The notes beneath the pieces are model-generated. The model searched no databases and was not told where the DNA came from. It saw nothing but the letters and a program-made list of their open reading frames with translations. Below, piece after piece: positions 51,340-60,834 of a stretch of 64,000 nucleotides of DNA. How positions within the stretch are numbered: the stretch's first letter is position 1; every line of letters starts with the position of its first letter. Position numbers and translations under genes: made by a program. The stretch is from Portibacter marinus (lineage in GTDB: Bacteria; Bacteroidota; Bacteroidia; Chitinophagales; Saprospiraceae): the NCBI RefSeq assembly GCF_021533195.1, contig NZ_JAJNKB010000002.1, positions 62,001 through 126,000 on the forward strand, in the 5' to 3' direction.

Positions 51340-52029
51340 TTCTACCCAATGGCTCCAATCTCCCACGAGCGTCGGTTCTTTGCGGTTTCTATCCAAAAAT
51401 TCTACAAATTCAGAACGGCTGATGCCCTCAGCACCCATTGTGCGCAAATGATTGGTTTCCTGTTGGCAGTCTACCATCCAAAAATTTCTTTCCTTTAGCA
51501 TTCTAACCAGCGAAATAAAGCCAAACTTTGAAGCATTGGCCCGAAGGGTAAACATAGACTCTCCGAAGAAAACTCTACCTAATGACACACCGTATAATCC
51601 TCCTGCCAACTGATCTCCTTCCCACACTTCAACAGAGTGAGCGTATCCTAATTGATGCAAAAGTTGATAAGCTTCCAACATTTCGTCAGTGATCCAGGTG
51701 CTGTTTTGTCCCTGTCTTTTAATGCGTTGGCAAGCCTTTATGACTTCATGAAAATGCGTATCCAGGGAAACCCGGAACTTTTGCTGATTGAAGTAGGGTC
51801 GCATCGACTTACTAACCTTTAAATTTTCGGGAAAGAGCACAAAACGGGGATTTGGCGACCACCATAATATGGGATCGAATTCATTGTACCATGGGAAAAT
51901 ACCGGATTGATAAGCTTTAAGGAGTGTAGAAGTTTCTAAATTACCTCCGATACCGATGATGCCATGTTCATCGGCTAAAGCTACATCAGGAAAAATGGGA
52001 TCCTTTTCAGAGATCAGAAAAATGGGCAT
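51337..52029 (-). CDS. aat: Leucyl/phenylalanyl-tRNA-protein transferase
   Basis: Aat adds Leu or Phe to proteins with N-terminal Arg or Lys, marking them for ClpS-ClpAP. The 230-residue protein has 'GNLETSTLLKAYQSGIFPWY', 'WWSPNPRFVL', 'SVEVWEGDQLAGGLYGVSLG', 'FFGESMF' and 'DCQQETNHLRTMGAEGISR'. The start is the base after the clpS stop. Its neighbour supplies the adaptor that reads the mark, so the two genes form an N-degron unit. Confidence 0.95.
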   Translation of the reverse strand: MPIFLISEKDPIFPDVALADEHGIIGIGGNLETSTLLKAYQSGIFPWYNEFDPILWWSPNPRFVLFPENLKVSKSMRPYFNQQKFRVSLDTHFHEVIKACQRIKRQGQNSTWITDEMLEAYQLLHQLGYAHSVEVWEGDQLAGGLYGVSLGRVFFGESMFTLRANASKFGFISLVRMLKERNFWMVDCQQETNHLRTMGAEGISRSEFVEFLDRNRKEPTLVGDWSHWVE

Positions 52030-52338
52030 CTATTTTCTGGATCCTGCCATACTTTCTATTGCTGCACTCAAGCCTCTTTCTATCAAGGCTTCTTTCATGG
52101 GCTTTAACTTTTCATATTCACCAGTCTTGACAATGGCCTTGCCATTAAAGTGTACAATGAGTGACAATTGTTCCGCCTGTGTGTGAGAATGATCACAAAC
52201 TTGTATAAAACACTCTATAACCCAATCAAATGTGTTGATGTCGTCGTTGTATACGATGAGTTCAGAAAGATTACCAGAATCGATAACCTCTTCTGCAACT
52301 TGTACTTCTTCTAATTCTAGAGATTCAATAATATTCAT
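52030..52338 (-). CDS. clpS: ATP-dependent Clp protease adaptor ClpS
   Basis: ClpS recognises N-terminal Leu, Phe, Tyr or Trp and delivers the protein to the Clp protease. The 102-residue product has 'VYNDDINTFDWVIECF' with the residues that line the N-degron pocket, 'AEQLSLIVHFNGKAIV' and 'YEKLKPMKEALIERGLSAAI'. The N-terminal extension is acidic. It precedes aat with no gap and follows the peroxiredoxin gene by 8 bp, so all three probably form one operon. Confidence 0.92.
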   Translation of the reverse strand: MNIIESLELEEVQVAEEVIDSGNLSELIVYNDDINTFDWVIECFIQVCDHSHTQAEQLSLIVHFNGKAIVKTGEYEKLKPMKEALIERGLSAAIESMAGSRK

Positions 52339-52346
52339 GAGGATAA

Positions 52347-52817
52347 TTAGTTTAGGTCGTTCAATGTAGATTTAACAGCTTCAAAATCAGGTTGTTCACC
52401 CGCGTTGTCTAAAACTTCAGCATACTTGATCACACCTTCTTTATCAATTACGAATGCTGACCTTTTAGCTACACCTTTCATTCCAAGTACAAATTCATCA
52501 TAATAAGATCCATAGGATCGACAGACTTCTTTATTGAAATCAGAAAGCAGTGTAAAATTGTAGCCTTGTTCTTCTTTAAATTTATCTAAAACCATAACAG
52601 TATCTATTGATATACCAAAAACTTCTGCATCCAGAGCCTCATATTCGCTCATGTCATCTCTGACAGAACACAATTCAGCTGTACAAACGCCAGTAAATGC
52701 AAGTGGAAAAAACAAAAGTACTACGTTCTTTCCTCTGTGATCACTGAGGCTTACTTTTTTTCTGTCAGAAGAGTGCAATGTAAAATCAGGTGCTTTATCA
52801 CCTTTGTTGATAGTCAT
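52347..52817 (-). CDS. Thiol peroxidase of the AhpE/Bcp-like peroxiredoxin group
   Basis: Peroxiredoxins reduce peroxides with a reactive Cys. Here the motif P38-x-x-x-T42-x-x-C45 (PLAFTGVC) gives peroxidatic Cys45, and Cys50 could resolve as in E. coli Bcp. The block '[14 protein letters not shown]' and '[18 protein letters not shown]' resemble AhpE. The length is 156 aa, with no leader, so it is cytoplasmic. Confidence 0.92.
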   Translation of the reverse strand: MTINKGDKAPDFTLHSSDRKKVSLSDHRGKNVVLLFFPLAFTGVCTAELCSVRDDMSEYEALDAEVFGISIDTVMVLDKFKEEQGYNFTLLSDFNKEVCRSYGSYYDEFVLGMKGVAKRSAFVIDKEGVIKYAEVLDNAGEQPDFEAVKSTLNDLN

Positions 52818-52889
52818 AGGCGAGGTAATTAGTTTTAGTTGAAGTCAAAAATACTAGAATAAAATAATATGAGAAATTATTAATTTGTA

Positions 52890-53819
52890 TTGAGCAGGAA
52901 TTTTACAAAAAATAGTGATTTTTGTAGTGTGGACTTACAGCGAAGAGCTTACCTGGAGTTGCATGTGGCAGTGCTCCTATTCGGATTCACAGCTATTCTG
53001 GGAGATTGGATGACGTTACCGGCACTTTTAATTGTGTGGTGGAGGGTTTTGATCACATCTATTAGTTTTATATTCATCATAGATCGAAAATACATTTTTC
53101 GTCATCTGTCAAGAAAGCAAATACTCCGATTAAGTGGCATAGGAGTAGTCACCGGACTACATTGGGTGTTTTTTTTCGCTGCAGTCCAATATAGCAATGC
53201 ATCTGTTACCTTAGTTGCTATGGCTTGTACATCCTTTATGGTTTCTTTAATAGAACCCCTTTTCCTCAAGAAAAATTTAGAGTGGATCGACCTGCTGATT
53301 GGTTTAATCATTGTACCTGCAATGGCCTTGATCGTTAACAATATTGATGAAGCGTATATATCTGGAATTATTCTTGGTTTAATTTCAGCATTTCTGGCGG
53401 CTGTATTCACCACACTCAATAAAAAGTACATCATCGATGGGAGAGAAAAGGAAATGAGTTTCATCGAGCTTGGTTCAGCTTGGGTTTCGTTATCGTTGTT
53501 ATTGCCATTGTTTTTTCTTTATGATCCGGTGAGTTCCTTTTTACCGGAAGCCATGGACTGGGTGTATCTTTTAATTCTTGCACTTATTTGTACGACTTTG
53601 GCTTACGTCTTAGCATTACGAGCTTTAAATCATATTTCTGCCTTTGCTGCCTCACTCACGGTCAATCTGGAGCCGGTGTATGGAATATTTCTGGCGATTT
53701 TTCTATTAAAGGAACACAAAGAACTTAACATCGAATTTTACATGGGTGTGGTCATCATTATCTCGGCGGTTACCCTTTATCCTATTTTATTGAAACGAAA
53801 AAAAAGCAAACGGATATGA
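52890..53819 (+). CDS. EamA/DMT-superfamily transporter
   Basis: Ten membrane segments form two EamA repeats over about 300 residues; the second repeat is 'FIELGSAWVSLSLLLPL' to 'YPILLKRKKSKR'. Substrate unknown; amino acids, nucleobases and sugars are typical for the superfamily. The 5' end is uncertain: TTG at 52890 is the longest frame, while a GTG at 52929 starts just before 'DLQRRAYLELHVAVLLFG' and fits the first helix better. It overlaps the methyltransferase gene by 4 bases. Confidence 0.88.
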   Translation: MSRNFTKNSDFCSVDLQRRAYLELHVAVLLFGFTAILGDWMTLPALLIVWWRVLITSISFIFIIDRKYIFRHLSRKQILRLSGIGVVTGLHWVFFFAAVQYSNASVTLVAMACTSFMVSLIEPLFLKKNLEWIDLLIGLIIVPAMALIVNNIDEAYISGIILGLISAFLAAVFTTLNKKYIIDGREKEMSFIELGSAWVSLSLLLPLFFLYDPVSSFLPEAMDWVYLLILALICTTLAYVLALRALNHISAFAASLTVNLEPVYGIFLAIFLLKEHKELNIEFYMGVVIIISAVTLYPILLKRKKSKRI

Positions 53820-54448
53820 ACAAAACAGAGGAATTAAATACCTACTGTATACAAAACAGTTCAGAGGAAGCACAGTATCTAAGGGAACTAAGAAGAGAAA
53901 CGCATCTTAAAACGCTTAGACCTCAGATGTTGTCCGGACCGTTGCAGGGTCAGTTGCTGAAAATGCTGGTTCAGTTGTTTAAACCTAAAAACATACTTGA
54001 AATCGGGACATTTACGGGTTATGCGACCTTGTGCATGGCGTCAGGTCTGGGTCTGGGTGCCAAAATTTATACCCTGGAACTTGAAGAAGAGTATGCTTAT
54101 TTTCACCATAAGTATTTTGTGCTTTCCGGCTTGTCTGAACATATAGAATGTATCTATGGCGATGCCAATGCTTTTGTTGAAAACACTGACCTGGCGTTCG
54201 ATTTTGTTTTTATGGACGCGGGAAAAAAGGATTATCAAAGTCAATTTGATCTATTGCTAAATAAAATGAATTCCGGCGGCATGATTTTAGCGGATAATGT
54301 GCTTTGGAAAGGGAGAGTGCTCGAGGAAAAGAAAGATAAGATGACTTCGCAGATTGATGAATTTAATGCATATGTACAACAACACGAAGCAGTTGAAAAC
54401 GTCATTTTACCGATTAGGGATGGGATCAATCTTATTCGTGTTCTTTGA
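53816..54448 (+). CDS. O-methyltransferase (caffeoyl-CoA OMT-like)
   Basis: The 210-residue class I methyltransferase has motif I 'ILEIGTFTGYATLCMA' and 'FDFVFMDAGKKDY', where the Asp binds the metal and catechol, and 'GGMILADNVLWKG' as the second metal site. Bacterial members methylate catechol-like substrates. The ATG overlaps the EamA transporter stop (ATGA), so the two are co-translated; whether the transporter carries the methylated product is unknown. Confidence 0.9.
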   Translation: MNKTEELNTYCIQNSSEEAQYLRELRRETHLKTLRPQMLSGPLQGQLLKMLVQLFKPKNILEIGTFTGYATLCMASGLGLGAKIYTLELEEEYAYFHHKYFVLSGLSEHIECIYGDANAFVENTDLAFDFVFMDAGKKDYQSQFDLLLNKMNSGGMILADNVLWKGRVLEEKKDKMTSQIDEFNAYVQQHEAVENVILPIRDGINLIRVL

Positions 54449-54469
54449 TTTGTACACTTTAATGTTCAA

Positions 54470-54495
54470 GACAAAATTTTACATGAGATTTTGTC
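54470..54495. other. Inverted repeat after the methyltransferase gene
   Basis: GACAAAAT (54470-54477) and ATTTTGTC (54488-54495) form an 8-bp inverted repeat with a 10-base spacer, 21 bp after the stop. It lacks a clear T-run, so it could be a weak terminator or an operator for the gene at 54589. Confidence 0.4.
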
Positions 54496-54588
54496 AAGGT
54501 ATGGATGGCCTTATCCTGTAATTGCTAGCTTTCGAAACAGCTGTGCACCTTTAATAGAATGGCATACGTAAAAGATTAAGAAAAGTAA

Positions 54589-54966
54589 ATGAGAGAAAAT
54601 TATTCAACGGCAAGAAAAAACCTCTGGATAGCGCTCTCTGAATTGTATGTTGACAATGAAATTCAGGAATACGATCTCCAACAGATAGTAAAGGCTATTG
54701 ATAAGGGGCAATTCACGCTCAAGGAAGCTAAACGAATTAACAGGGAAGAAGTCTTTTCGGTGTTAAAGTATAACCTCATGGGGATTGCTGGAAACTGGAC
54801 CGGATTTGACCCGGAATGGTTAATTGGTCGGATTACTCATTACCTGGAATGGAAAGTTCTTTTCCTTAATTGGCCAAATTCAATATTGTATTTTTCCAGG
54901 AGGAAAATGTTTAGAAAGGAGTGGCAAATCATTGAAAGTAAACTGAATGAAGAGCGAATGCTTTAA
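54589..54966 (+). CDS. DUF7079-like protein of unknown function
   Basis: The 125-residue protein has the pattern I associate with DUF7079: 'NLWIALSELYVDNEIQEYDL', a middle 'EVFSVLKYNL' and 'AGNWTGFDPEWL'. No enzyme motif, leader or membrane segment is visible. It stands alone between the methyltransferase and sulfatase genes. In other bacteria such proteins often sit beside immunity-type genes, but none is seen here. Confidence 0.65.
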   Translation: MRENYSTARKNLWIALSELYVDNEIQEYDLQQIVKAIDKGQFTLKEAKRINREEVFSVLKYNLMGIAGNWTGFDPEWLIGRITHYLEWKVLFLNWPNSILYFSRRKMFRKEWQIIESKLNEERML

Positions 54967-55062
54967 TTTTGGATATACTATTTTACGAATAATTATTAGA
55001 CAAGATAGATTAATATTCAATTTCGATTTCTGAATCCGAAGAAACATCGTTATTTTCCATTT

Positions 55063-56598
55063 ATGAAAATTTATATGTTATGCTTATGCATTTTCCTGGC
55101 GATATTTTGTGGTTGTAATTCTTCGGATATTGACATAAAAAACAATAGCAAACCCAATTTTGTATTTCTTTTTGCAGATGATATGACCTATAGTGCGGTA
55201 AGCGCATTCGGGAATGATGAAATTTATACGCCAAATCTGGATCGCATGGTTCAGAAAGGGGTCACGTTCACACACACTTACAACATGGGAGGATGGAATG
55301 GTGCCATATGTGTAGCAAGCAGAGCAATGATTATATCAGGACGGAGTATTTGGAATGCACGAGATTTTAAGCAAAATTGGGTTAATGGAGACACCACCGC
55401 CTATGAAAAAACATGGGGAAGGTTAATGCAGGAGGCTGGTTACGATACCTACATGTCAGGAAAATGGCACGTGGATGCCCCTGCTGATTCTGTTTTCCAG
55501 ACTGTTCGAAATGTACGTGGAGGAATGCCCGGACATCAATGGAAACACCACGAGGTTCTTGCTGGAATGGAAGATGTTAAAAATAAAAAGAGAATTGACG
55601 GACGATTGCTTACAGTAGATGACGTTTTGCCTCTTGGTTACAACAGACCATTAAGCGAAAGTGACACGACTTGGCTTCCCACAGATACTGCTCAAGGCGG
55701 GTTTTGGGAAGGTGGTACGCACTGGTCCGAGGTGTTGAGAAATGATGCTTTAGATTACATTAACAGAGCCAAAGAGCGTGATAAGCCATTCTTCATGTAC
55801 CTGGCCTTCAATGCACCGCATGATCATCGACAGTCCCCTCAAAAATTTATTGACATGTATCCCCTGGATCAAATTTCAATACCGAGCAGTTTTGCACCGG
55901 AACATCCATTTAAAGAGGCCATTGGAAATGAAAGAACATTGCGAGATGAAGCGCTTGCTCCGTATCCCAGAACAGAATATGCGGTAAAAGTTCATCTTCA
56001 GGAATATTACGCCATTATATCACATCTCGATGAACAAATTGGTTTAATTCTGGATGCTCTGGAAAATTCAGGTCAAATGGAGAATACATATGTTGTTTTT
56101 ACCGCCGATCATGGATTGGCAGTTGGTAAGCATGGATTACTCGGTAAGCAGTCCATGTACGATCACAGCATCCGAGTACCGATGATCATCATGGGGCCGG
56201 ATTTGCCTGCCAATCAAAAAGTACAAAATGACATTTATTTACAGGATGTGATGGCAACTGCCTTAGAGCTTGCCGAAATTAGCAAGCCTGATTATGTAGA
56301 GTTTAACAGTATAATCGGTCAGGCTAAAGGAGATTCTGAAGAAGGAAATTATGAAGCCATATATGGAGCGTATAGAAATCTTCAACGTATGATCAGGAAG
56401 GATGGTTACAAGCTAATCGTCTATCCTGAAGCCGACCAAATAATGCTGTTCAATCTGGAGGAAGATCCTGAGGAAACTAAAAATCTGGCATATGATAAAG
56501 ATCATGAGGCCAAATTGCGTCAACTCATGGATGAACTATTAGTGCTACAGCAGTCTGTGAATGACGATTTGGACCTTAGTGCGATGTATAAAAAATAG
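55063..56598 (+). CDS. Lipoprotein sulfatase (formylglycine-dependent, S1 type)
   Basis: Sulfatases of this family hydrolyse sulfate esters with a formylglycine made from Cys. A lipoprotein leader (FCGC, Cys18) precedes Asp39-Asp40 (FLFADDMTYS) that bind calcium, the modification motif C83-V-A-S-R, 'YMSGKWHVDAP', 'FNAPHDHRQSP' and 'VVFTADHGLAVGKHGLLGKQ'. The motif fits the Cys-type maturation rule. The length of 511 aa is typical. The following gene at 56638 may belong to the same unit. The substrate, perhaps a sulfated marine glycan or choline sulfate, is not settled by sequence. Confidence 0.92.
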   Translation: MKIYMLCLCIFLAIFCGCNSSDIDIKNNSKPNFVFLFADDMTYSAVSAFGNDEIYTPNLDRMVQKGVTFTHTYNMGGWNGAICVASRAMIISGRSIWNARDFKQNWVNGDTTAYEKTWGRLMQEAGYDTYMSGKWHVDAPADSVFQTVRNVRGGMPGHQWKHHEVLAGMEDVKNKKRIDGRLLTVDDVLPLGYNRPLSESDTTWLPTDTAQGGFWEGGTHWSEVLRNDALDYINRAKERDKPFFMYLAFNAPHDHRQSPQKFIDMYPLDQISIPSSFAPEHPFKEAIGNERTLRDEALAPYPRTEYAVKVHLQEYYAIISHLDEQIGLILDALENSGQMENTYVVFTADHGLAVGKHGLLGKQSMYDHSIRVPMIIMGPDLPANQKVQNDIYLQDVMATALELAEISKPDYVEFNSIIGQAKGDSEEGNYEAIYGAYRNLQRMIRKDGYKLIVYPEADQIMLFNLEEDPEETKNLAYDKDHEAKLRQLMDELLVLQQSVNDDLDLSAMYKK

Positions 56599-56637
56599 AA
56601 TACTTTGTGAAAATATAGATATTAAAATTAAGCAATA

Positions 56638-57498
56638 ATGAAAAGAAGAGACGCGATAAATAATATGTTGATCGGCATGGGTGGTATCAGTATTGGCACT
56701 CAATTATTGGGAAATAAAACTTTGGCAGGTCATAACGGAAATGTTAATCATTCTGTATGTAGATGGTGTTATGGAGGTATTCCTTGGGAGGAATTTATAG
56801 AAGGAATTAAAGGTATTGACGGTTTAAAATCAGTAGAGCTTACTACAGTTGAAGAATGGCCAATGCTCATCAAGAATGGTTTAACTTGCGCATTAGGGAC
56901 CGGACCTTTTGCTAATATTGTGGAAGGATTTAACGATCCAGGTAATCATGATAAACTGATTCAACCGTATTTGGGATTAATTGATAATGCTGCGGAATAC
57001 GGAATCCCCAGTATAATAGTTTTCTCAGGAAATCGAAACGGTATGGATGATGAGACCGGGCTGGAAAATTGTGCGGTCGGCCTTGAAAAAGTGGTTAGGC
57101 ACGCGGAGAAGAAAGGGGTAACTGTTGTCATGGAATTGTTGAATAGTAAGGTGGACCACAAAGACTATATGTGTGATCATACTGCCTGGGGAGTAAAGTT
57201 GGCAGAAAAAATAGGGTCAGATCGATTTAAGTTGCTTTATGATATTTATCACATGCAGATCATGGAAGGCGATGTCATTAGGACCATTAAGGATAATCAT
57301 CAATATATTGCCCATTACCATACAGGAGGTAACCCGGGTAGAAATGAGATTGACGAAACCCAGGAATTGTTTTACCCTGCCATTATGAGAGCTATTGTCG
57401 AAACTGGTTATGATGGATGGGTAGCGCAAGAATTTATTCCCACCTGGGACGATAAGATGAAGGCTCTCAATCATGGAGTAAGGACGTGTGATGTGTAA
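56638..57498 (+). CDS. Hydroxypyruvate isomerase-like TIM-barrel protein, Tat-exported
   Basis: A leader MKRRDAINNML with twin arginines and a hydrophobic run suggests Tat export. The rest is an AP-endonuclease-2-type TIM barrel: metal and catalytic residues are expected in 'VVMELLNSKVDH', 'LLYDIYHMQIMEGD', 'YHTGGNPGRNEID' and 'VAQEF'. This is the hydroxypyruvate isomerase or sugar epimerase pattern. Exported relatives are common in Bacteroidota with unknown substrates. It follows the sulfatase gene by 39 bp. Confidence 0.85.
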   Translation: MKRRDAINNMLIGMGGISIGTQLLGNKTLAGHNGNVNHSVCRWCYGGIPWEEFIEGIKGIDGLKSVELTTVEEWPMLIKNGLTCALGTGPFANIVEGFNDPGNHDKLIQPYLGLIDNAAEYGIPSIIVFSGNRNGMDDETGLENCAVGLEKVVRHAEKKGVTVVMELLNSKVDHKDYMCDHTAWGVKLAEKIGSDRFKLLYDIYHMQIMEGDVIRTIKDNHQYIAHYHTGGNPGRNEIDETQELFYPAIMRAIVETGYDGWVAQEFIPTWDDKMKALNHGVRTCDV

Positions 57499-57664
57499 CT
57501 CATTCATCTTCGTTATTTCACAGCTCGTCTTATAATTTGTTATTTATTTCTAAATTCAACTAAAGATTTCAGGTTTTAGATATAAAACCACTATTTTTTC
57601 TGCGAATTAGGGATTGACCTGAAAATTCATTTCAATTAATAGAATCACTTAAATAAACTAAGCT

Positions 57665-59305
57665 TTGAAAAGAAGAGACTTTATGTACACAGCTGCCTTG
57701 GGTGCAGGCGTTCTTGCATCCCCGATACCGATCATAGGCAGAAATATTTTCAGTGAAGAACTACTAAATCCAGGCATGGATGTAGCCACAAAAAAAGCCA
57801 TGGCTGATGTTGCGTTAAACACTGCTAGAGGTATGGGAGCTACCTACGCAGATGCCAGGATCGGAAGATATTTAAATCAATACGTTTTTACTCGTGAGAA
57901 CATGGTGCAAAATACCGTGAATACCGAATCTTTTGGTATTGGAATCCGAGTGATTGCCAATGGTACCTGGGGCTTTGCATCTACCAATGATGTTACTCCG
58001 GATGGTATTAAGAAAGCAACAGAACTCGCTATTTCTGTAGCAAAAGCAAATTCAAAAATACAAACAGAAGAGATCATATTGGCACCTGTAAAAGGTCATG
58101 GCGAAATCTCCTGGAAAACGCCAATTGAAATGAATGCCATGGAGGTACCTGTGTCAGATAAAGTTGATTTGCTTCTGGAGGCCAATGCCAGAGCACTTGA
58201 GAATGGAGCAGATTATATTTCATCCGCATTATTTCTCGTCAATGAACAAAAGTACTTTGCATCTACAGAAGGTTCTTATATTGATCAGGATGTTCACAGA
58301 ATCTGGCCTACATTGAATATTACTGCCATTGATAAATCGTCTGGAAAGTTTAAGAATCGCCAAGGATTAGGAGCACCAATGGGCATGGGATACGAATATA
58401 TTATTCCGGATAAGGCTGAAGAAATTAAAGGAGCCGGTGATGTTGTCCTTTACCGTCACAGTTATGATATTGTTGCAGATGCCATTGCCGGTGCCAAACA
58501 AGCCAAAGAAATGTTGTCAGCAAAATCAGTCGAAGCAGGCAAGTATGACCTTGTTCTTGAGCCTAACCATCTGGGTCTCACCATTCATGAATCGGTCGGT
58601 CATCCGCTTGAATTAGATCGCGTTTTGGGGTATGAAGCCAATTACGCGGGAACCAGTTTTGCCACTTTAGACAAATGGGAAAGTGGAGACTTTAATTACG
58701 GAAATGAATTGGTTAATCTGGTTGCAGACAAAACACAAAAGCATTCTCTAGGTGCTGTAGGCTATGATGACGAAGGGGTGAAATGTAAGAAGTGGGATTT
58801 GGTGCGAGATGGTATTTTAGTCAATTATCAGGCTATTCGTGATCAGGTGCACATGATTGATCAGAATGAATCTCATGGCTGTTGCTACAGTCAGAGTTGG
58901 AACGACGTACAGTTCCAAAGAATGCCCAACGTTTCACTGGAGCCCGGCAAGGAGAAGTACTCCATAGATGATATGATCAAGGATGTAGAGAAAGGCATAT
59001 ATCTGGTAGGCAGAGGCTCTTACTCTATTGATCAGCAACGATATAACTTCCAATTTGGAGGAACATTGACCTACGAAATTAAAAACGGTGAGATTACAGG
59101 AATGATCAATGATGCGGCATACCAATCCAATACTCAGGAATTTTGGAATTCATGTGCCAAAATTTGCGATAAAGATGACTATCGAATGTTTGGCTCCTTC
59201 TTCGACGGAAAAGGTCAACCAGGTCAGGTTAGTGCGGTCTCCCATGGTTGTTCTACTACCAGGTTTAACGGAGTGAATGTGATCAATACTGGTCGTAATA
59301 TATAA
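57665..59305 (+). CDS. tldD: TldD-family metalloprotease with Tat leader
   Basis: TldD with TldE forms a barrel-shaped protease that cuts unfolded peptides. The 546-residue product begins MKRRDFMYTAALG, a Tat leader, from a TTG start codon at 57665; the twin arginines immediately after it argue for that start. The metal motif HExxxH is at 308-313 (HESVGH). C-terminal 'AVSHGCSTTRFNGV' may supply the cysteine ligand. It is followed after 17 bp by the TldE gene. Periplasmic placement is unusual for the family, which is cytoplasmic in E. coli. Confidence 0.88.
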   Translation: MKRRDFMYTAALGAGVLASPIPIIGRNIFSEELLNPGMDVATKKAMADVALNTARGMGATYADARIGRYLNQYVFTRENMVQNTVNTESFGIGIRVIANGTWGFASTNDVTPDGIKKATELAISVAKANSKIQTEEIILAPVKGHGEISWKTPIEMNAMEVPVSDKVDLLLEANARALENGADYISSALFLVNEQKYFASTEGSYIDQDVHRIWPTLNITAIDKSSGKFKNRQGLGAPMGMGYEYIIPDKAEEIKGAGDVVLYRHSYDIVADAIAGAKQAKEMLSAKSVEAGKYDLVLEPNHLGLTIHESVGHPLELDRVLGYEANYAGTSFATLDKWESGDFNYGNELVNLVADKTQKHSLGAVGYDDEGVKCKKWDLVRDGILVNYQAIRDQVHMIDQNESHGCCYSQSWNDVQFQRMPNVSLEPGKEKYSIDDMIKDVEKGIYLVGRGSYSIDQQRYNFQFGGTLTYEIKNGEITGMINDAAYQSNTQEFWNSCAKICDKDDYRMFGSFFDGKGQPGQVSAVSHGCSTTRFNGVNVINTGRNI

Positions 59306-59322
59306 TCAATAAATAAGAAAAA

Positions 59323-60639
59323 ATGTCAATATATACTAAAGAGGAAGCCCAGGAGATCATTAATCGGGCACTCAAATTTTCTTCTGCTGATGGTTGCGAG
59401 ATTAACCTTTCGGGAAATATTAGCGGAAATATTAGATATGCAAGAAATACGGTTTCAACAGCGGGTGTGAACTCTAATCAAAACATGACGGTTCAATCCA
59501 ATTTTGGAAAGAAAGTAGGAGTTGCAACCATTGATGAGTTTGATGACAAATCGTTAGAGAAGGTGGTCAAAAGATCTGAGGAGCTGGCCAGGTTGTCTCC
59601 CGAGTCTCCTGAATTTATGGAACCTCTAGGACCACAAACATATGCTGAATCGAAAACTCACATCCAGAAAACTGCGGATATCACTCCGGACTTCAGAGCA
59701 CAGGTTGCAGCGGCAAGCATAGATCCTGCAAAGAAAAACGACATAACAGCAGCTGGTTTTTTCGATGATTCTTCTGGTTTCAATGCCATGGCGAATTCTA
59801 ATGGATTATTCGCTTATAACAAGAATACAGACATGAATTTCACGGTCACCATGCGTACCAATGATGGGACTGGTTCAGGTTGGAGTACGAGGGATTACAA
59901 CGATGTCTCGATGTTTGACCCAGCAGAGGCTTCCATGATTGCAATTGATAAGGCATTGATGTCCAAAGAAGCTAAAGCCATTGAACCAGGTAAATATACC
60001 GTAATTTTAGAGCCTGCAGCTTCTATCGGTCTTCTCCAAAACATGTTTTTCTCGTTCAATGCCAGGAGCGCAGATGAAGGTAGAAGCTTTATGGCTAAAG
60101 AAGGTGGAGGAAATAAATTAGGAGAGAAAATAGTAGATGAACGGGTGACCTTATATACTGATCCATTTCATGAAAAAGTGCCTACTGCTACCTGGACTAG
60201 TGGAGGAATTCCCAGAAAAAAAATGATGTGGTTAGAGGATGGAGTCGTTAAGAATCTGGCGTATAGCAGATATTGGGCTAAGGAGAAAGGTGTAGAGCCT
60301 ATTCCTTTTCCTAGCAATGGAATTATGGTGGGAGGTGATGCCAGTCTTGAAGATTTGATTAAGGATACACGCAGAGGAATTCTTGTTACCAGACTATGGT
60401 ATATCAGAAGTGTGGACCCTCAGACTTTGCTATATACGGGCCTTACAAGAGACGGCACTTTTTATATTGAGAATGGTAAAATTAAACATCCTATCAAGAA
60501 TTTCCGTTTTAATGAAAGTCCTATCATCATGCTGAATAACCTTGAAACTTTGGGTCAGCAGGTACGCATTGATGGGAATTTGATACCTTATATGAAAATC
60601 AGGGATTTTACTTTTACTTCATTATCAGATGCGGTTTAG
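59323..60639 (+). CDS. TldE/PmbA-family partner protein
   Basis: The 438-residue protein has the PmbA/TldE fold ('YTKEEAQEIINRALKFSSADG', 'ITAAGFFDDSSGFNAMANS', 'WYIRSVDPQTLLYTGLTRDG'), without an HExxxH site, as expected for the non-catalytic subunit. It has no leader, in contrast to the Tat leader on TldD next door. Either it folds with TldD before export, or the pair is not an exported complex. The gene follows TldD in the same direction. Confidence 0.88.
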   Translation: MSIYTKEEAQEIINRALKFSSADGCEINLSGNISGNIRYARNTVSTAGVNSNQNMTVQSNFGKKVGVATIDEFDDKSLEKVVKRSEELARLSPESPEFMEPLGPQTYAESKTHIQKTADITPDFRAQVAAASIDPAKKNDITAAGFFDDSSGFNAMANSNGLFAYNKNTDMNFTVTMRTNDGTGSGWSTRDYNDVSMFDPAEASMIAIDKALMSKEAKAIEPGKYTVILEPAASIGLLQNMFFSFNARSADEGRSFMAKEGGGNKLGEKIVDERVTLYTDPFHEKVPTATWTSGGIPRKKMMWLEDGVVKNLAYSRYWAKEKGVEPIPFPSNGIMVGGDASLEDLIKDTRRGILVTRLWYIRSVDPQTLLYTGLTRDGTFYIENGKIKHPIKNFRFNESPIIMLNNLETLGQQVRIDGNLIPYMKIRDFTFTSLSDAV

Positions 60640-60834
60640 GACGAATTGTAAATTTAGATGATGCTGTAGGCTTCTCAGATTGATTATGCATAATTACTTA
60701 AAGATTGATCGAAAGTAGCTGCGAATTTGATGAGCTAAATCTTATGAATTTAAATTTGCCAAATTTTTATTGCAGGATATTTGAGATAATTAAAGATTTG
60801 ATGTTAATAATTCACACGAACAATTTATTAACTA
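60640..60834. other. Intergenic region before the hairpin element, no gene seen
   Basis: This AT-rich stretch follows the TldE gene. I see no ORF, tRNA or promoter box that I would defend. Confidence 0.4.
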
